A DNA stretch of 64,000 bases from Sulfobacillus thermotolerans. Its GTDB lineage: Bacteria > Bacillota > Sulfobacillia > Sulfobacillales > Sulfobacillaceae. Positions 54,002 to 62,459 of this stretch are shown here, one piece after another. The position numbers and the translations under genes are program-made. Under the pieces are notes generated by a model. It was not told the DNA's origin, did no database searches, and worked only from the letters and a program-made list of their open reading frames with translations. The first letter of the stretch is position 1. The number at the start of each line of letters is the position of its first letter. Where the stretch lies: assembly GCA_002951815.1 (NCBI GenBank), contig CP019454.1:3235837-3299836 (forward strand), given 5' to 3'.

Positions 54002-54780
54002 ATGAATGCCAATGTCCCTAAAGAGACGGCCGTATTGACGGCAAAAATTGCGGAGGGCCGACTGGGCGATGTCAACAGCTCATACGTCCTTTCATATCCG
54101 CTGCTTTGAGTCATCGGTCCTTCGGTAATCCAAGGAGCCAATCCGCGCGCCACCATCGCTTCGGTATAGCCTTGGCGTCTTTGCTGAGCCGTTTGACAGC
54201 TTCCTGGTCCTGCTAAGTGCACAATCCGCCGGTGCCCGAGATCTAACAAATGCTCTGTCGCCAACCAAGCCCCCTGGCGATTGTCTACGTTGTACCAAAC
54301 GTACGGCGGTTCTCCGCCATAGACGACACAAGGCACCTGCTCGTCTTCCAAAAACCGCACCGCTGCCTCCATATCGGCGTCATAGATTAACACCATACCA
54401 TCCACCCGACGGGATCGTGCAACCCCCTCCAAATACGACACAAGATCGTGCTGCGAGGGTTCGGGAGCCAATACGATTAAGTGATACCCCGCGCGTTGAC
54501 ACGCGCGGATGAGGCCCGACATCACGAACGTCGGCAGGGTCCCCGTGCTGGCCACCGATGGCGGAACCACCACGCCAATCGTCTCGGATTGGCCCCGCAC
54601 TAAAAATCGCCCCTGCGCATTGGCCCGGTAATGCAACGCTTCCGCAGCACGGCGGACACGCTCGGCGGTTTCTGGCGAAATATTGCCCCGGTTATTCAAA
54701 ACATAGGAAACGGTTGCGGTTGACACCCCAGCTAATTTCGCCACATCGCTAATGCGGGCGGGGCGATTTCTGTGATCCAA
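53935..54780 (-). pseudogene. LacI-family regulator, frameshifted; N-terminal part of a LacI-glycosidase fusion
   Basis: From a TTG with GAGGTG seven bases upstream. Residues 8-60 are the LacI HTH and hinge (ISDVAKLAGVSTATVSYVLN), then the sugar-binding domain (GVVVPPSVA, GMVLIYDAD, SAIFAVNTAVSLGTL). After this the frame drifts to a non-LacI tail. In the other frame the missing part continues (RLFRDIGIHVPRQLSIVGF). Inserting 19 nt at 54010-54027 restores exact family alignment and joins the whole 51761-54780 region into one frame of 1012 residues. It probably regulates the divergent uptake genes. As written it lacks the C-terminal subdomain and is likely inactive, unless the deletion is an assembly error. 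Confidence 0.8.
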
Positions 54781-55004
54781 ATATTTTCACCTCAGCACTT
54801 AATCGTTTCACTTAAACGATTGAATTATATGGAATATCGTGCCATAATACTAGAAGTTTTCTGTATTGCATACATAATCACGCAGAAAACAATCGCATTG
54901 GCAGGATTCTTTCGCCATCATACTGCCTTTCGGGTCATAGAATGACCAGGCGCCGCCGTTGCTTCTGACAACGCGCTGCCTACCAAAGGATAGGAGGATG
55001 CCCC
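54781..55004. promoter_or_regulatory. Divergent regulatory region of the glucan locus
   Basis: AATCGTTT at 54801-54808 and AAACGATT at 54814-54821 form an 8-bp inverted repeat with CG in each arm, the style of LacI-family operators, lying next to the regulator's ribosome binding site. A second inverted repeat, GTTTTCTG at 54856-54863 and CAGAAAAC at 54883-54890, lies towards the transport genes. Confidence 0.6.
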
Positions 55005-56282
55005 GTGAACATGCCAAGACAGGTTCGCCGCCGCACTGTGGCCGTCATGAGCAGCACAGCCTTGCTACTCACCCTCGCCGGTTGCGGATCTAGTGCCACA
55101 GGCGCCAGCGGTCCCCATAACGTCACCATCGTCTTTGCCACCCAAGGGCTCGGAACCGAAGCCCAAGCTACACAAGCCGCTGTCAACGCGTTTGAAAAAC
55201 TTCATCCCCATATTCATGTCCAAATTGAAACCTTGTCGGCCTCCTCGAACGACGCTTATCAAACCCTTATTACCGATTTAACGTCAGGATCGGGTACGCC
55301 CGACGTTATCACCGCCGATGTTATTTGGCCCGCCACATTTGCCGCCGCCAAATGGATTATGCCTCTAAACCAATTTCATCCCAATACCAGCACATTTTAT
55401 CAAGGAATGGTCAAGTCAGGAGAGTATCACGGCAAACTCTATGCCATGCCTTGGTTTATTAATGTGGAAGGCTTGTATTACCGCACCGATCTCGTCAAAA
55501 CTCCCCCTAAAACTTTTGCTCAGCTCACCGCTGATGCCCGGGCCGCTATGAAGAAAAACCCCAAATTGATTGGGCTGGCCTTTGAGGGGAACAAATATGA
55601 AGGAGCCGTCACCGTCTTTCAAGACATTTCAGGCGGCTTTGGTGGGTCATTTCTTAACGCTCAAGGCAAGCCGGTCTTGAATTCTCCTCAAAATATCAAG
55701 GCCTTGACGTGGCTCGACAACGCCATAAAGACAGGATTGTCGCCCACCGCAGTGACCGGGTGGGAAGAGGGAAATGTTCAGCAAGCTTTTCTCTCGGGTG
55801 ATGCCGTCTTTGCCACCAACTGGCCCTATCTCTATCCCTTAGCGGAAGCATCAGGATCTGCTGTGAAAAACGAAGTGGCTTTTGTCCCCACGCCTATAGA
55901 TGGAGGGCAACCTACAGCCTCATTAGGCGGCGATGACCTCGTCATCAACAAAAATACCAAGTATCCCAAACAGGCCTGGGAACTGGTGAAATATCTCACC
56001 TCCGCTAAAACGATGACAGCGCGGGCGCTCATCTCAGGCGATCCTCCCGCCCGGACCGATGCTTACACCCCGAGCTTATTGGCCAAAGCCCCGTGGTTCA
56101 AACAAGAAGAGGTGGTCTATGCCGACGCGACCCCACGTCCCGTCACCCCTTTGTATCCCCAAATCTCGGCCCAGATTCAAGAAGCCCTATCGGCCACCTA
56201 TTCCGGGCAAGAAACTCCCACCCAGGCGCTCAATCAAGCCCAAAAGGCTGTGGAAGCGATTGTGAGCGGCCATGGCAGCTAA
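55005..56282 (+). CDS. ABC transporter sugar-binding lipoprotein (family 1)
   Basis: 425 residues from a GTG with AGGAGG seven bases upstream. A lipoprotein signal ends in the lipobox LAGC (about residue 26). The mature protein has the family-1 solute-binding pattern: NVTIVFATQGLGTEAQATQA, DVITADVIWPATFAAAKWI, PWFINVEGLYYRTDL and GDDLVINKNTKYPKQAWELV. It captures an oligosaccharide, probably maltodextrin- or trehalose-like given the neighbouring glucosidases, and passes it to the two permeases that follow. The gene end overlaps the first permease start by 11 bases. No ATPase gene is present; as in many sugar systems, a shared MsmK-type ATPase elsewhere would be used. Confidence 0.92.
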   Translation: MNMPRQVRRRTVAVMSSTALLLTLAGCGSSATGASGPHNVTIVFATQGLGTEAQATQAAVNAFEKLHPHIHVQIETLSASSNDAYQTLITDLTSGSGTPDVITADVIWPATFAAAKWIMPLNQFHPNTSTFYQGMVKSGEYHGKLYAMPWFINVEGLYYRTDLVKTPPKTFAQLTADARAAMKKNPKLIGLAFEGNKYEGAVTVFQDISGGFGGSFLNAQGKPVLNSPQNIKALTWLDNAIKTGLSPTAVTGWEEGNVQQAFLSGDAVFATNWPYLYPLAEASGSAVKNEVAFVPTPIDGGQPTASLGGDDLVINKNTKYPKQAWELVKYLTSAKTMTARALISGDPPARTDAYTPSLLAKAPWFKQEEVVYADATPRPVTPLYPQISAQIQEALSATYSGQETPTQALNQAQKAVEAIVSGHGS

Positions 56283-57225
56283 GACGCAACTAGCTCCTGC
56301 ACTAGGCACAGGCTCTCCCCAGCCAAAGCGGCGCCGTTCCTATATGGCTGCCCGTTCGCGGGTTGGGTATCTTTTGGTCTTACCGGCAGTGGCGGCCTTA
56401 GCCGCCATTGCCATCTATCCTCTTGTATACAATTTGGTGTTGTCGACCCGGTTTGATGTGCTGACGGAGCCGGGCACCGGCCACTTTACCGGGTTAGCCA
56501 ACTATAAACAGATGGTCACTGACCCTAATTTCTGGGGGGACTTAGGTCGGACGGGGATTTTTATGGTCGTCTCCGTCACCCTGGAATTTGTCGCGGGCCT
56601 CATTTTGGCTCTCATTGTCCACCGGCAGTTTAAGGCGCGTGGCTTGGTCCGCGCATCGATTCTTATCCCCTGGGCCATCCCAACCGCGGTATCTGCCCTG
56701 CTTTGGAAAATGTTCTTTGATATCCGCTCAGGCTTTGTCGACTTCGCCCTCAAGGCTTTGCACCTGCCCGGTTCTCAACTCGTGTGGTTCAACTCGCCGA
56801 CGCTAGCTTGGGTACCCATTATTCTGAGCGATATGTGGAAGAACACACCTTTCATTGCGCTATTGCTGCTGGCAGGCTTGCAAACCATTCCGCAAGAGAT
56901 CTATGAGAGTGCACGCATCGATGGCGCCAACAGCTGGCAAGCGTTCTGGGCGATCACGCTTCCCTTGCTGCGCCCAGCCATTATGGTCGCTCTCATTTTC
57001 CGCACCTTAAGCGCTATGCTCGTCTTCGACACGATTTTTGTGATGACAGGCGGCGGACCCGGCCAAAGCACCGAAGTCGTAGCTTATTACGATTGGTACA
57101 AATATATGGTGTCCTTGAACTTCGGCTTTGGGGCAGCGGTGGCGGTCGCGATTACGGTTCTCGCGTTAATATTGGCCGCCATATATGTGCGCCTGTTGCG
57201 CCAAAGAGGAGGGTTTATGGCATGA
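56272..57225 (+). CDS. ABC sugar permease, MalF/UgpA type
   Basis: 317 residues with six helices. RVGYLLVLPAVAALAAIAIY is helix 1. The EAA coupling loop is YESARIDGANSWQAFWAITL, followed by PLLRPAIMVALIFR, and the late segment MTGGGPGQSTEVVAYYDWY is typical of the MalF-like group. It overlaps the binding-protein gene by 11 bases and the next permease by ATGA, so the three form one operon. It forms the heteromeric channel with the next gene product. Confidence 0.93.
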   Translation: MAAKTQLAPALGTGSPQPKRRRSYMAARSRVGYLLVLPAVAALAAIAIYPLVYNLVLSTRFDVLTEPGTGHFTGLANYKQMVTDPNFWGDLGRTGIFMVVSVTLEFVAGLILALIVHRQFKARGLVRASILIPWAIPTAVSALLWKMFFDIRSGFVDFALKALHLPGSQLVWFNSPTLAWVPIILSDMWKNTPFIALLLLAGLQTIPQEIYESARIDGANSWQAFWAITLPLLRPAIMVALIFRTLSAMLVFDTIFVMTGGGPGQSTEVVAYYDWYKYMVSLNFGFGAAVAVAITVLALILAAIYVRLLRQRGGFMA

Positions 57226-58049
57226 AATCACGCCTAGGCCGGACAGGATTCAATGCATTGGTGGCGATTATTATCCTCTACTCGCTCTTTCCCTTCTATT
57301 GGGTCTTCAAGTCTTCGCTCGAATCCTCATTTGCGCTGAACCGACAAACATCGAGCATATGGCCCACACAGTGGACCTTTGTGCACTATGAAGCCATATT
57401 TGCGGTCGAAAACTTTCTCAGGCCGCTCTTAAACAGCATGTTCGTCGCAGGCATGGCAACGTTGTTATCGGTCGTGCTGGGATCGATGGCCGCTTATGGG
57501 CTCTCACGCATGCCGATTAAAGGAAAAGTCCCCATTCTTGGTTTTATTCTGCTCGTCTCGTTCTTTCCCCAAATCGCTATGGTCGGTCCCTTATTCCTGG
57601 TGTTCCGCCATCTGCATTGGCTCAACACCTATCAGAGCTTGATTATCCCCTATCTCATTTTGTCGTTGCCCATCACCACGTGGATTTTGACGGCATTTTT
57701 CAGCCAAATCCCGGCAGACATTGAAGAAGCGGCCATGGTGGACGGCGCTACCATCACCCAAACCATCACCCGCGTATTTGCACCGATTGCCATGCCTGGC
57801 ATCTTTACAGCCGCCATTTTAGGCTTTCTTCTCTCGTGGAATGACTTTCTCTTTGCGCTCTCGTTCATTCAGACGCCTAATATGGATACCGTTCCGCTAG
57901 CCCTCGTCAATTTCCGCAACGCCTATTACGTGCATTATGGGCAAATTTATGCAGGCGTCGTGATTGCATCTCTGCCCATTGCCTTGATTGTTTTGTTCTT
58001 GCAAAAGCGGATTGAATCGGGGCTCACCGCAGGCAGTGTGAAGGGTTAG
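57222..58049 (+). CDS. ABC sugar permease, MalG/UgpE type
   Basis: 275 residues with six helices. The start at 57222 overlaps the stop of the first permease by ATGA, and GGAGGG lies eight bases upstream; a longer open frame back to 57093 only shadows the first permease. SLFPFYWVFKSSLESSFALN is the typical opening, AAYGLSRMPIKGK the cytoplasmic loop, and EEAAMVDGATITQTITRVFA the EAA motif. The end reads ALIVLFLQKRIESGLTAGSVKG, the MalG-type tail that reaches the ATPase. It pairs with the preceding permease. Confidence 0.94.
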   Translation: MKSRLGRTGFNALVAIIILYSLFPFYWVFKSSLESSFALNRQTSSIWPTQWTFVHYEAIFAVENFLRPLLNSMFVAGMATLLSVVLGSMAAYGLSRMPIKGKVPILGFILLVSFFPQIAMVGPLFLVFRHLHWLNTYQSLIIPYLILSLPITTWILTAFFSQIPADIEEAAMVDGATITQTITRVFAPIAMPGIFTAAILGFLLSWNDFLFALSFIQTPNMDTVPLALVNFRNAYYVHYGQIYAGVVIASLPIALIVLFLQKRIESGLTAGSVKG

Positions 58050-58115
58050 ACGCCCAATACCCCCTCATCACATCCATCGTCATGCCCACACAGAAAGGCA
58101 GGTTTTCGTCTCACC

Positions 58116-59903
58116 ATGAAACCCTTTTACGCCCTGTTGGCCAATGGCCTTACGACGGCTCTCGCCGGTCCCACGGGGGCCGTAGACTGGTGGCCGGTTC
58201 CAAGATTTGATGGACCCACCATCTTTAGCCGCCTGCTCGATCATCACGCTGGGGGCTATCTGAGTCTGGAGCCCGAAGGGTATACCACCGTCACGCAGCG
58301 CTACCGTCCCGAAGGGCTGTTTCTGGAAACGCATTTCGAGTGTCCCGGTGGCTTCGCCACCATAACTACGGGTCTAGAAGTGGGACGCAATGCGCTGTGG
58401 CTGACCGCGAATAGTACCGTTCCGCTGGTCTTGACGTGCCGACCCAGCTTTAATTATGGCGTCGTCAGGCCCTCTTTTGTGCCACTGCCCCACGGCATGC
58501 GCTTCATTAATCCTGTAGGGCCTGGCCAAGCCGCCCTCATTATCCAAGGTCCGGCCGAGCTGATGAGCCGCATGGACCAATGGCGATGTGGCCCTGGACG
58601 CCTTACGGTGGTCTTCCGGGTATTGATGGAAGCCAAACCCGACTGGCGTTGGCTCTCGGCCCCAGTTCCAACCGATGCAGACCGCATTTGGGTCAAATCT
58701 TCTGCCTTTTGGGCGCTGCCCACGGCGGCGCAAGATGCCGAAGAGCCTATTAGACGCAGCTTGCAAATCATTAAAGGCTTGACGTTTCGTCCCACCGGCG
58801 CCCCGGTAGCGGCAGCCACGACCTCTTTACCGGAAGCTCCCGGCGAGTCCCGACAGTGGGACTACCGCTACGTATGGGTTCGCGACAGCGCCTATAGCGG
58901 CGAATCCTTGCTGTTAACAGGAAACGTCGTAGAGGCCAAGCGTATTACCGAATTTTTGCTCAACAGTGTGCTCATCACCGGCCGGGTCTACCCCACGCCG
59001 TTCTTGCGGGTAGACGGCACCGTTCCGGAACGCGAGCACGATCTGTTATGGCTCAGGGGCTATGAACAGACCCGCCCGGCGCGGGCCGGCAATGGAGCGA
59101 TTTCTCAACGACAGTTGGATTTAGTCGGCAGTGTCTTATGGCTTGTCTACCGCATTTGGCAAGAGACCCACGATGACCTATTTGTCCAGTCCTACTGGTG
59201 GGCGATTACGGCTCTCGCGGAGTGGGCTCAAAGAACGTGGTACCAAGACGATGCCTCCTTATGGGAATACCGTACGATCCGCGGCCAGCATACCCATTCG
59301 CGCATGATGAACTGGCTAGGGCTCACCACCGCAGCAGCAATGGCACGCCATGCTATGCACGATGACATCGACGCCAAGCGGTGGCAGGACAGCGCCGAAA
59401 AAATCGCCACCGCTCTATGGAAAGAGGCACAGCAAGCGGGCTCGTTCTTACCGCGTTCCACAGGTGGCATTCCCGACGCGGCGCTTCTCACCTTGCCCCT
59501 TTATGGCTTCGTCTCCGTGCATAACCCATACTTTATCAATACATTAAAAACCATTGAGAGCACACTCGTTGACAATGGGCTCGTCTACCGATACCGTGCC
59601 GATGACTTAGGCAAGGCGCGCTTTCCATTTTTGTTGGTTGGGTTTTGGTATGCCCGCGTGCTGTTGCGGCAAGGGCGGCACGAGGAGGCCCAGCACGTGA
59701 TTGAGCGGCACTTGGCACAAGCCACGCCCTTAGGCTTGTACGGCGAACATGCTGATGAAAAAACGGGAACCGTACGGGGAAATTTTCCCCAGCTCTTCTC
59801 CCATAGTGCGTTGGTGACTACCCTGATGGAGCAAAAGTTTCTCGCCCAAGGGCGACCCTTACCCGAATATGCCTTATTGACCGCAACAAAACTTATGGGC
59901 TAG
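58116..59903 (+). CDS. GH15 family glycosidase (glucoamylase/trehalase type)
   Basis: 595 residues, cytoplasmic. An N-terminal beta-sandwich (about 1-215, opening ALLANGLTTALAGPTGAVDW) is followed by the (alpha/alpha)6 barrel: RQWDYRYVWVRDSAYSGESL, then ASLWEYRTIRG with the general acid Glu and SRMMNWLGL, and GLYGEHADEKTGTVRGNFPQ with the second Glu before FSHSALV. All GH15 landmarks are kept. The family includes glucoamylases, trehalases and glucodextranases; which applies is not clear. It lies 66 bases after the permease genes and likely hydrolyses the imported sugar. The ribosome binding site (AAAGGCAGG) is distant and weak. Confidence 0.9.
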   Translation: MKPFYALLANGLTTALAGPTGAVDWWPVPRFDGPTIFSRLLDHHAGGYLSLEPEGYTTVTQRYRPEGLFLETHFECPGGFATITTGLEVGRNALWLTANSTVPLVLTCRPSFNYGVVRPSFVPLPHGMRFINPVGPGQAALIIQGPAELMSRMDQWRCGPGRLTVVFRVLMEAKPDWRWLSAPVPTDADRIWVKSSAFWALPTAAQDAEEPIRRSLQIIKGLTFRPTGAPVAAATTSLPEAPGESRQWDYRYVWVRDSAYSGESLLLTGNVVEAKRITEFLLNSVLITGRVYPTPFLRVDGTVPEREHDLLWLRGYEQTRPARAGNGAISQRQLDLVGSVLWLVYRIWQETHDDLFVQSYWWAITALAEWAQRTWYQDDASLWEYRTIRGQHTHSRMMNWLGLTTAAAMARHAMHDDIDAKRWQDSAEKIATALWKEAQQAGSFLPRSTGGIPDAALLTLPLYGFVSVHNPYFINTLKTIESTLVDNGLVYRYRADDLGKARFPFLLVGFWYARVLLRQGRHEEAQHVIERHLAQATPLGLYGEHADEKTGTVRGNFPQLFSHSALVTTLMEQKFLAQGRPLPEYALLTATKLMG

Positions 59904-59923
59904 CCCTATCCTCGAAGATCGCT

Positions 59924-59957
59924 ACAGGCCTCCGCATAACCAACGTCGGGGGCCTGT
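59924..59957 (+). terminator. Terminator of the sugar uptake operon
   Basis: ACAGGCCTCCG pairs with CGGGGGCCTGT (one G-U pair), 21 bases after the GH15 stop. No long U run. Confidence 0.65.
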
Positions 59958-60086
59958 GGCCTTTACCGCGCTACAGTGAGCCGCCCCGAAAACAATATCC
60001 ATGCTATACTCTATACAAATTGCTATCATACCCTTACGAAGTGAAATTCATATGATGACCAATCCCATAAACCCATAGGCACCGCC

Positions 60087-60278
60087 ATGGATCTAGTGGC
60101 GCTTGCATGGGCCGTACGGATACGCCAATTCATCTGGGATGCGTCGCCTGGGCGATTCTATATTGAGAGATCTCAGAGGCCTCGTGAGACATTATCACGG
60201 TGCCTCTATGAAGGGGGATGGGGAATGCTAGGAGAGTCTCTTGCCATAGCGGTCTCTTGGGTTCCTACCGCGGTATGA
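60087..60278 (+). CDS. Small upstream ORF coupled to the STAND gene
   Basis: A 63-codon frame starting at 60087 without a clear SD. Within it an ATG at 60225 has AAGGGGG seven bases upstream and gives a 17-residue peptide (MLGESLAIAVSWVPTAV). Either form ends in a TGA that overlaps the ATG of the STAND gene (ATGA at 60275). It may act as a leader whose translation delivers ribosomes to the next start. No domain is seen. Confidence 0.4.
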   Translation: MDLVALAWAVRIRQFIWDASPGRFYIERSQRPRETLSRCLYEGGWGMLGESLAIAVSWVPTAV

Positions 60279-62245
60279 ATCTGGGGGATGAGGTGGTTCT
60301 GTGGCCATCCGAACGCCTGTTTATTGGGCGGGAAGAAGAATGCCAAGCGTTAAGAGATTGGTTAGCAGAAAAAGTCGCGCCGACGTTCGTGGTCGGACTC
60401 CACGGGATCGGTGGCATCGGCAAATCGACGTTGTTGCTGCGGTTTTTTCAAATCGCTCGTGACGCGGGCGCATTGACCGCGTGGCTCGACGCGCGGACCG
60501 TGGACAATACGGCCCAATCCTTTTTATCGGCCTTGCCTTCCGTTTTTCACAGTACCACCCTGGCTTCACAACTGACCGCGCAACACGCTGTGCTCGCCAT
60601 CGACAACTATGACGAAATTTACGGACTCGATGCGTGGTTGCGAGAAGTGCTCCTGCCCTCTTGGCCGTCGCACAATCTGCTTGTCGTCTTGGCCTCCCGC
60701 CAAAGCATTCTTTCCCGGTGGCGTCTAGACCCAGGCTGGCAACGACGTGCTATTGATCTCCCGCTCAAACCCTTTACGTTAGCCGAGATCCGTCAATGGC
60801 AAGCACACGTGTCACGCGTGCCAACCCAGGAAATGCCGGCCGAAACCTTATACGAACAGACGCGAGGACTACCTCTGGCGCTGGCCTTGTCGCTCGAGAC
60901 GCCCGGCACACCAGACGCTACTGGGCTACCTGCGTTATGGAACGAACTAGAAGAGCATTCGCCGTCGCGCGACGCCGTTGACATCTTAGCCCTAACCCTA
61001 GTGGCTCCGTGGAATTTCATTCAAGAAATATTGCACCGTCCCGTGAGCCTTGCGGAATACCAATCCTTAAGCCAGCTGGCCTTTGTGCGGCGCACGCCGC
61101 AAGGCCTGACCCTGCATGACTTGGTCCGGCATTATTGGTATGAGCATCTGCGGGCGCAGCGCCCCGAGCACTTTACTCAGCTCCGCGACAAAATCTTCCG
61201 CTATTTCATCCACCATTGCCGCGTTGGCACGCCCACAAGCGGAACCTTTATGTCCCAGCAATTTTTCTGGTTGTTCCGCGACGTTTTTGGCATCACCACG
61301 CCGTACGCGAATCTAAGGGCCCTCTTGGATCAATTCGAACCCACGCCCTTCCGGCGCGAGGACACCGAGTGGTTGCTTAACGTCAGCAGGTTATGGCAGC
61401 GTGAAAGCCTTCCCATAAGCGCGGAAGACGCCCAGGACTTTCTCTACGAGGTCATGACCCGTTTCCCAGAACTCTTGCGCATCTTGCGCCGGCAAGACAC
61501 GGGACAACCTATCGCCTATATGATGTCGATTTGGCTTACGCCGGCAACGGTCGATCTGATGCGCGCCTATCATCCGGCGTTTACGGACGCATTGCTCGAT
61601 GCTTTACACCTATCCCAAGAGAATCTGGGGCAGTCCAATACCACCTATCATCTCACAGCAGGCGTAGACCCCACGCAACAAGATTATCCCCGTGATGAAC
61701 TCATGGGCATCGTCATTCGCGATGCCTTTGGGTTGATGGCAGGAAACCGCAATTTGGTCATGGCCCAAGTCCCAGCACTGCAGCAATTTCTACAAACGTT
61801 TGGTTATCATGCGACAACTTTTCACAGTGGTGACGCCATACTTTATGAGCTAGACCTCAGACAACTGCCGTTTGCGCGCTGGATTGTCCCAGTGTTAGCG
61901 CGCTTGTCCCACAGCGCCTTAATACGTCGGACAGACATTACCAGTGCTGAGGTCAAAGCGGCCTATGAGCACCTTCATGACCATTCCTTTCATCTCGCCG
62001 ATGACAGTGTATTTTCCGCAGACGCTGGACCCATTTGGCGCCGGGGCCTGAAAGACTTATTAGAGCCGCCATTTATTGCCCCTTTAACGGCAGAGGATGC
62101 CCAGGTCTTGCACTGGGTCTATGTCGAGCGCCACACTGATCCCATCTCGGCCATGAAACGCTTTGCATTCAGCCGTGCTAGCTTTTATCGGCACTTACGC
62201 ACCGCCCTCGAACACGTGACAGAGGTTGTGCAAAAAACATTCTAA
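60275..62245 (+). CDS. STAND-type ATPase with C-terminal helix-turn-helix
   Basis: 656 residues from the ATG at 60275 (a frame from 60218 adds 19 residues). Walker A is GIGGIGKST at about 44-52 after RLFIGREEECQALRDWL; Walker B is HAVLAIDNYDE; LLVVLASRQ is the sensor strand; RGLPLALAL is the GLPL motif and GLTLHDLVRHY the winged-helix MHD-like region. These mark STAND/NB-ARC-like switches. The middle (300-590) is helical without clear repeats. The end SAMKRFAFSRASFYRHLRTA looks like an HTH, so it may be a ligand-triggered transcription regulator. It has no SD of its own, consistent with coupling to the upstream ORF. Target genes unknown; a defence role is possible but not supported by neighbours. 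Confidence 0.78.
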   Translation: MNLGDEVVLWPSERLFIGREEECQALRDWLAEKVAPTFVVGLHGIGGIGKSTLLLRFFQIARDAGALTAWLDARTVDNTAQSFLSALPSVFHSTTLASQLTAQHAVLAIDNYDEIYGLDAWLREVLLPSWPSHNLLVVLASRQSILSRWRLDPGWQRRAIDLPLKPFTLAEIRQWQAHVSRVPTQEMPAETLYEQTRGLPLALALSLETPGTPDATGLPALWNELEEHSPSRDAVDILALTLVAPWNFIQEILHRPVSLAEYQSLSQLAFVRRTPQGLTLHDLVRHYWYEHLRAQRPEHFTQLRDKIFRYFIHHCRVGTPTSGTFMSQQFFWLFRDVFGITTPYANLRALLDQFEPTPFRREDTEWLLNVSRLWQRESLPISAEDAQDFLYEVMTRFPELLRILRRQDTGQPIAYMMSIWLTPATVDLMRAYHPAFTDALLDALHLSQENLGQSNTTYHLTAGVDPTQQDYPRDELMGIVIRDAFGLMAGNRNLVMAQVPALQQFLQTFGYHATTFHSGDAILYELDLRQLPFARWIVPVLARLSHSALIRRTDITSAEVKAAYEHLHDHSFHLADDSVFSADAGPIWRRGLKDLLEPPFIAPLTAEDAQVLHWVYVERHTDPISAMKRFAFSRASFYRHLRTALEHVTEVVQKTF

Positions 62246-62259
62246 AGACAACGGGGACC

Positions 62260-62459
62260 GTTCTGATGGACTTATCCAAGTCTGATCATCGTTAATCAAT
62301 TGATCAAACGGAGCCACCTTCCTGTGTCATCATGCCACCGCTTCTTAGGGCCATTGGCCGGTCGTCCACGGGCGGGCACTCCACAGGCTGTCACCGAGCA
62401 GGTCTGCCGTCAGGCAGACACGGGTGAGGAGCTCCTCACCGAACTCTCGGCCACGGTTC
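62260..62459 (-). ncRNA. Candidate TnpB omega-RNA at the right end, copy B
   Basis: Same hairpin series as in copy A: the GGTGAGGAG palindrome, the GTCTGCC hairpin, and TCTGATCA with TGATCAAA, one base changed. The guide would come from the flank left of 62258. Limits are estimated. Confidence 0.5.

Noticed and set aside
60218-62245. The STAND protein as an anti-phage defence gene
   Set aside because: STAND ATPases occur in defence, but the C-terminal part looks like an HTH and no nuclease or other effector domain or defence gene is adjacent.
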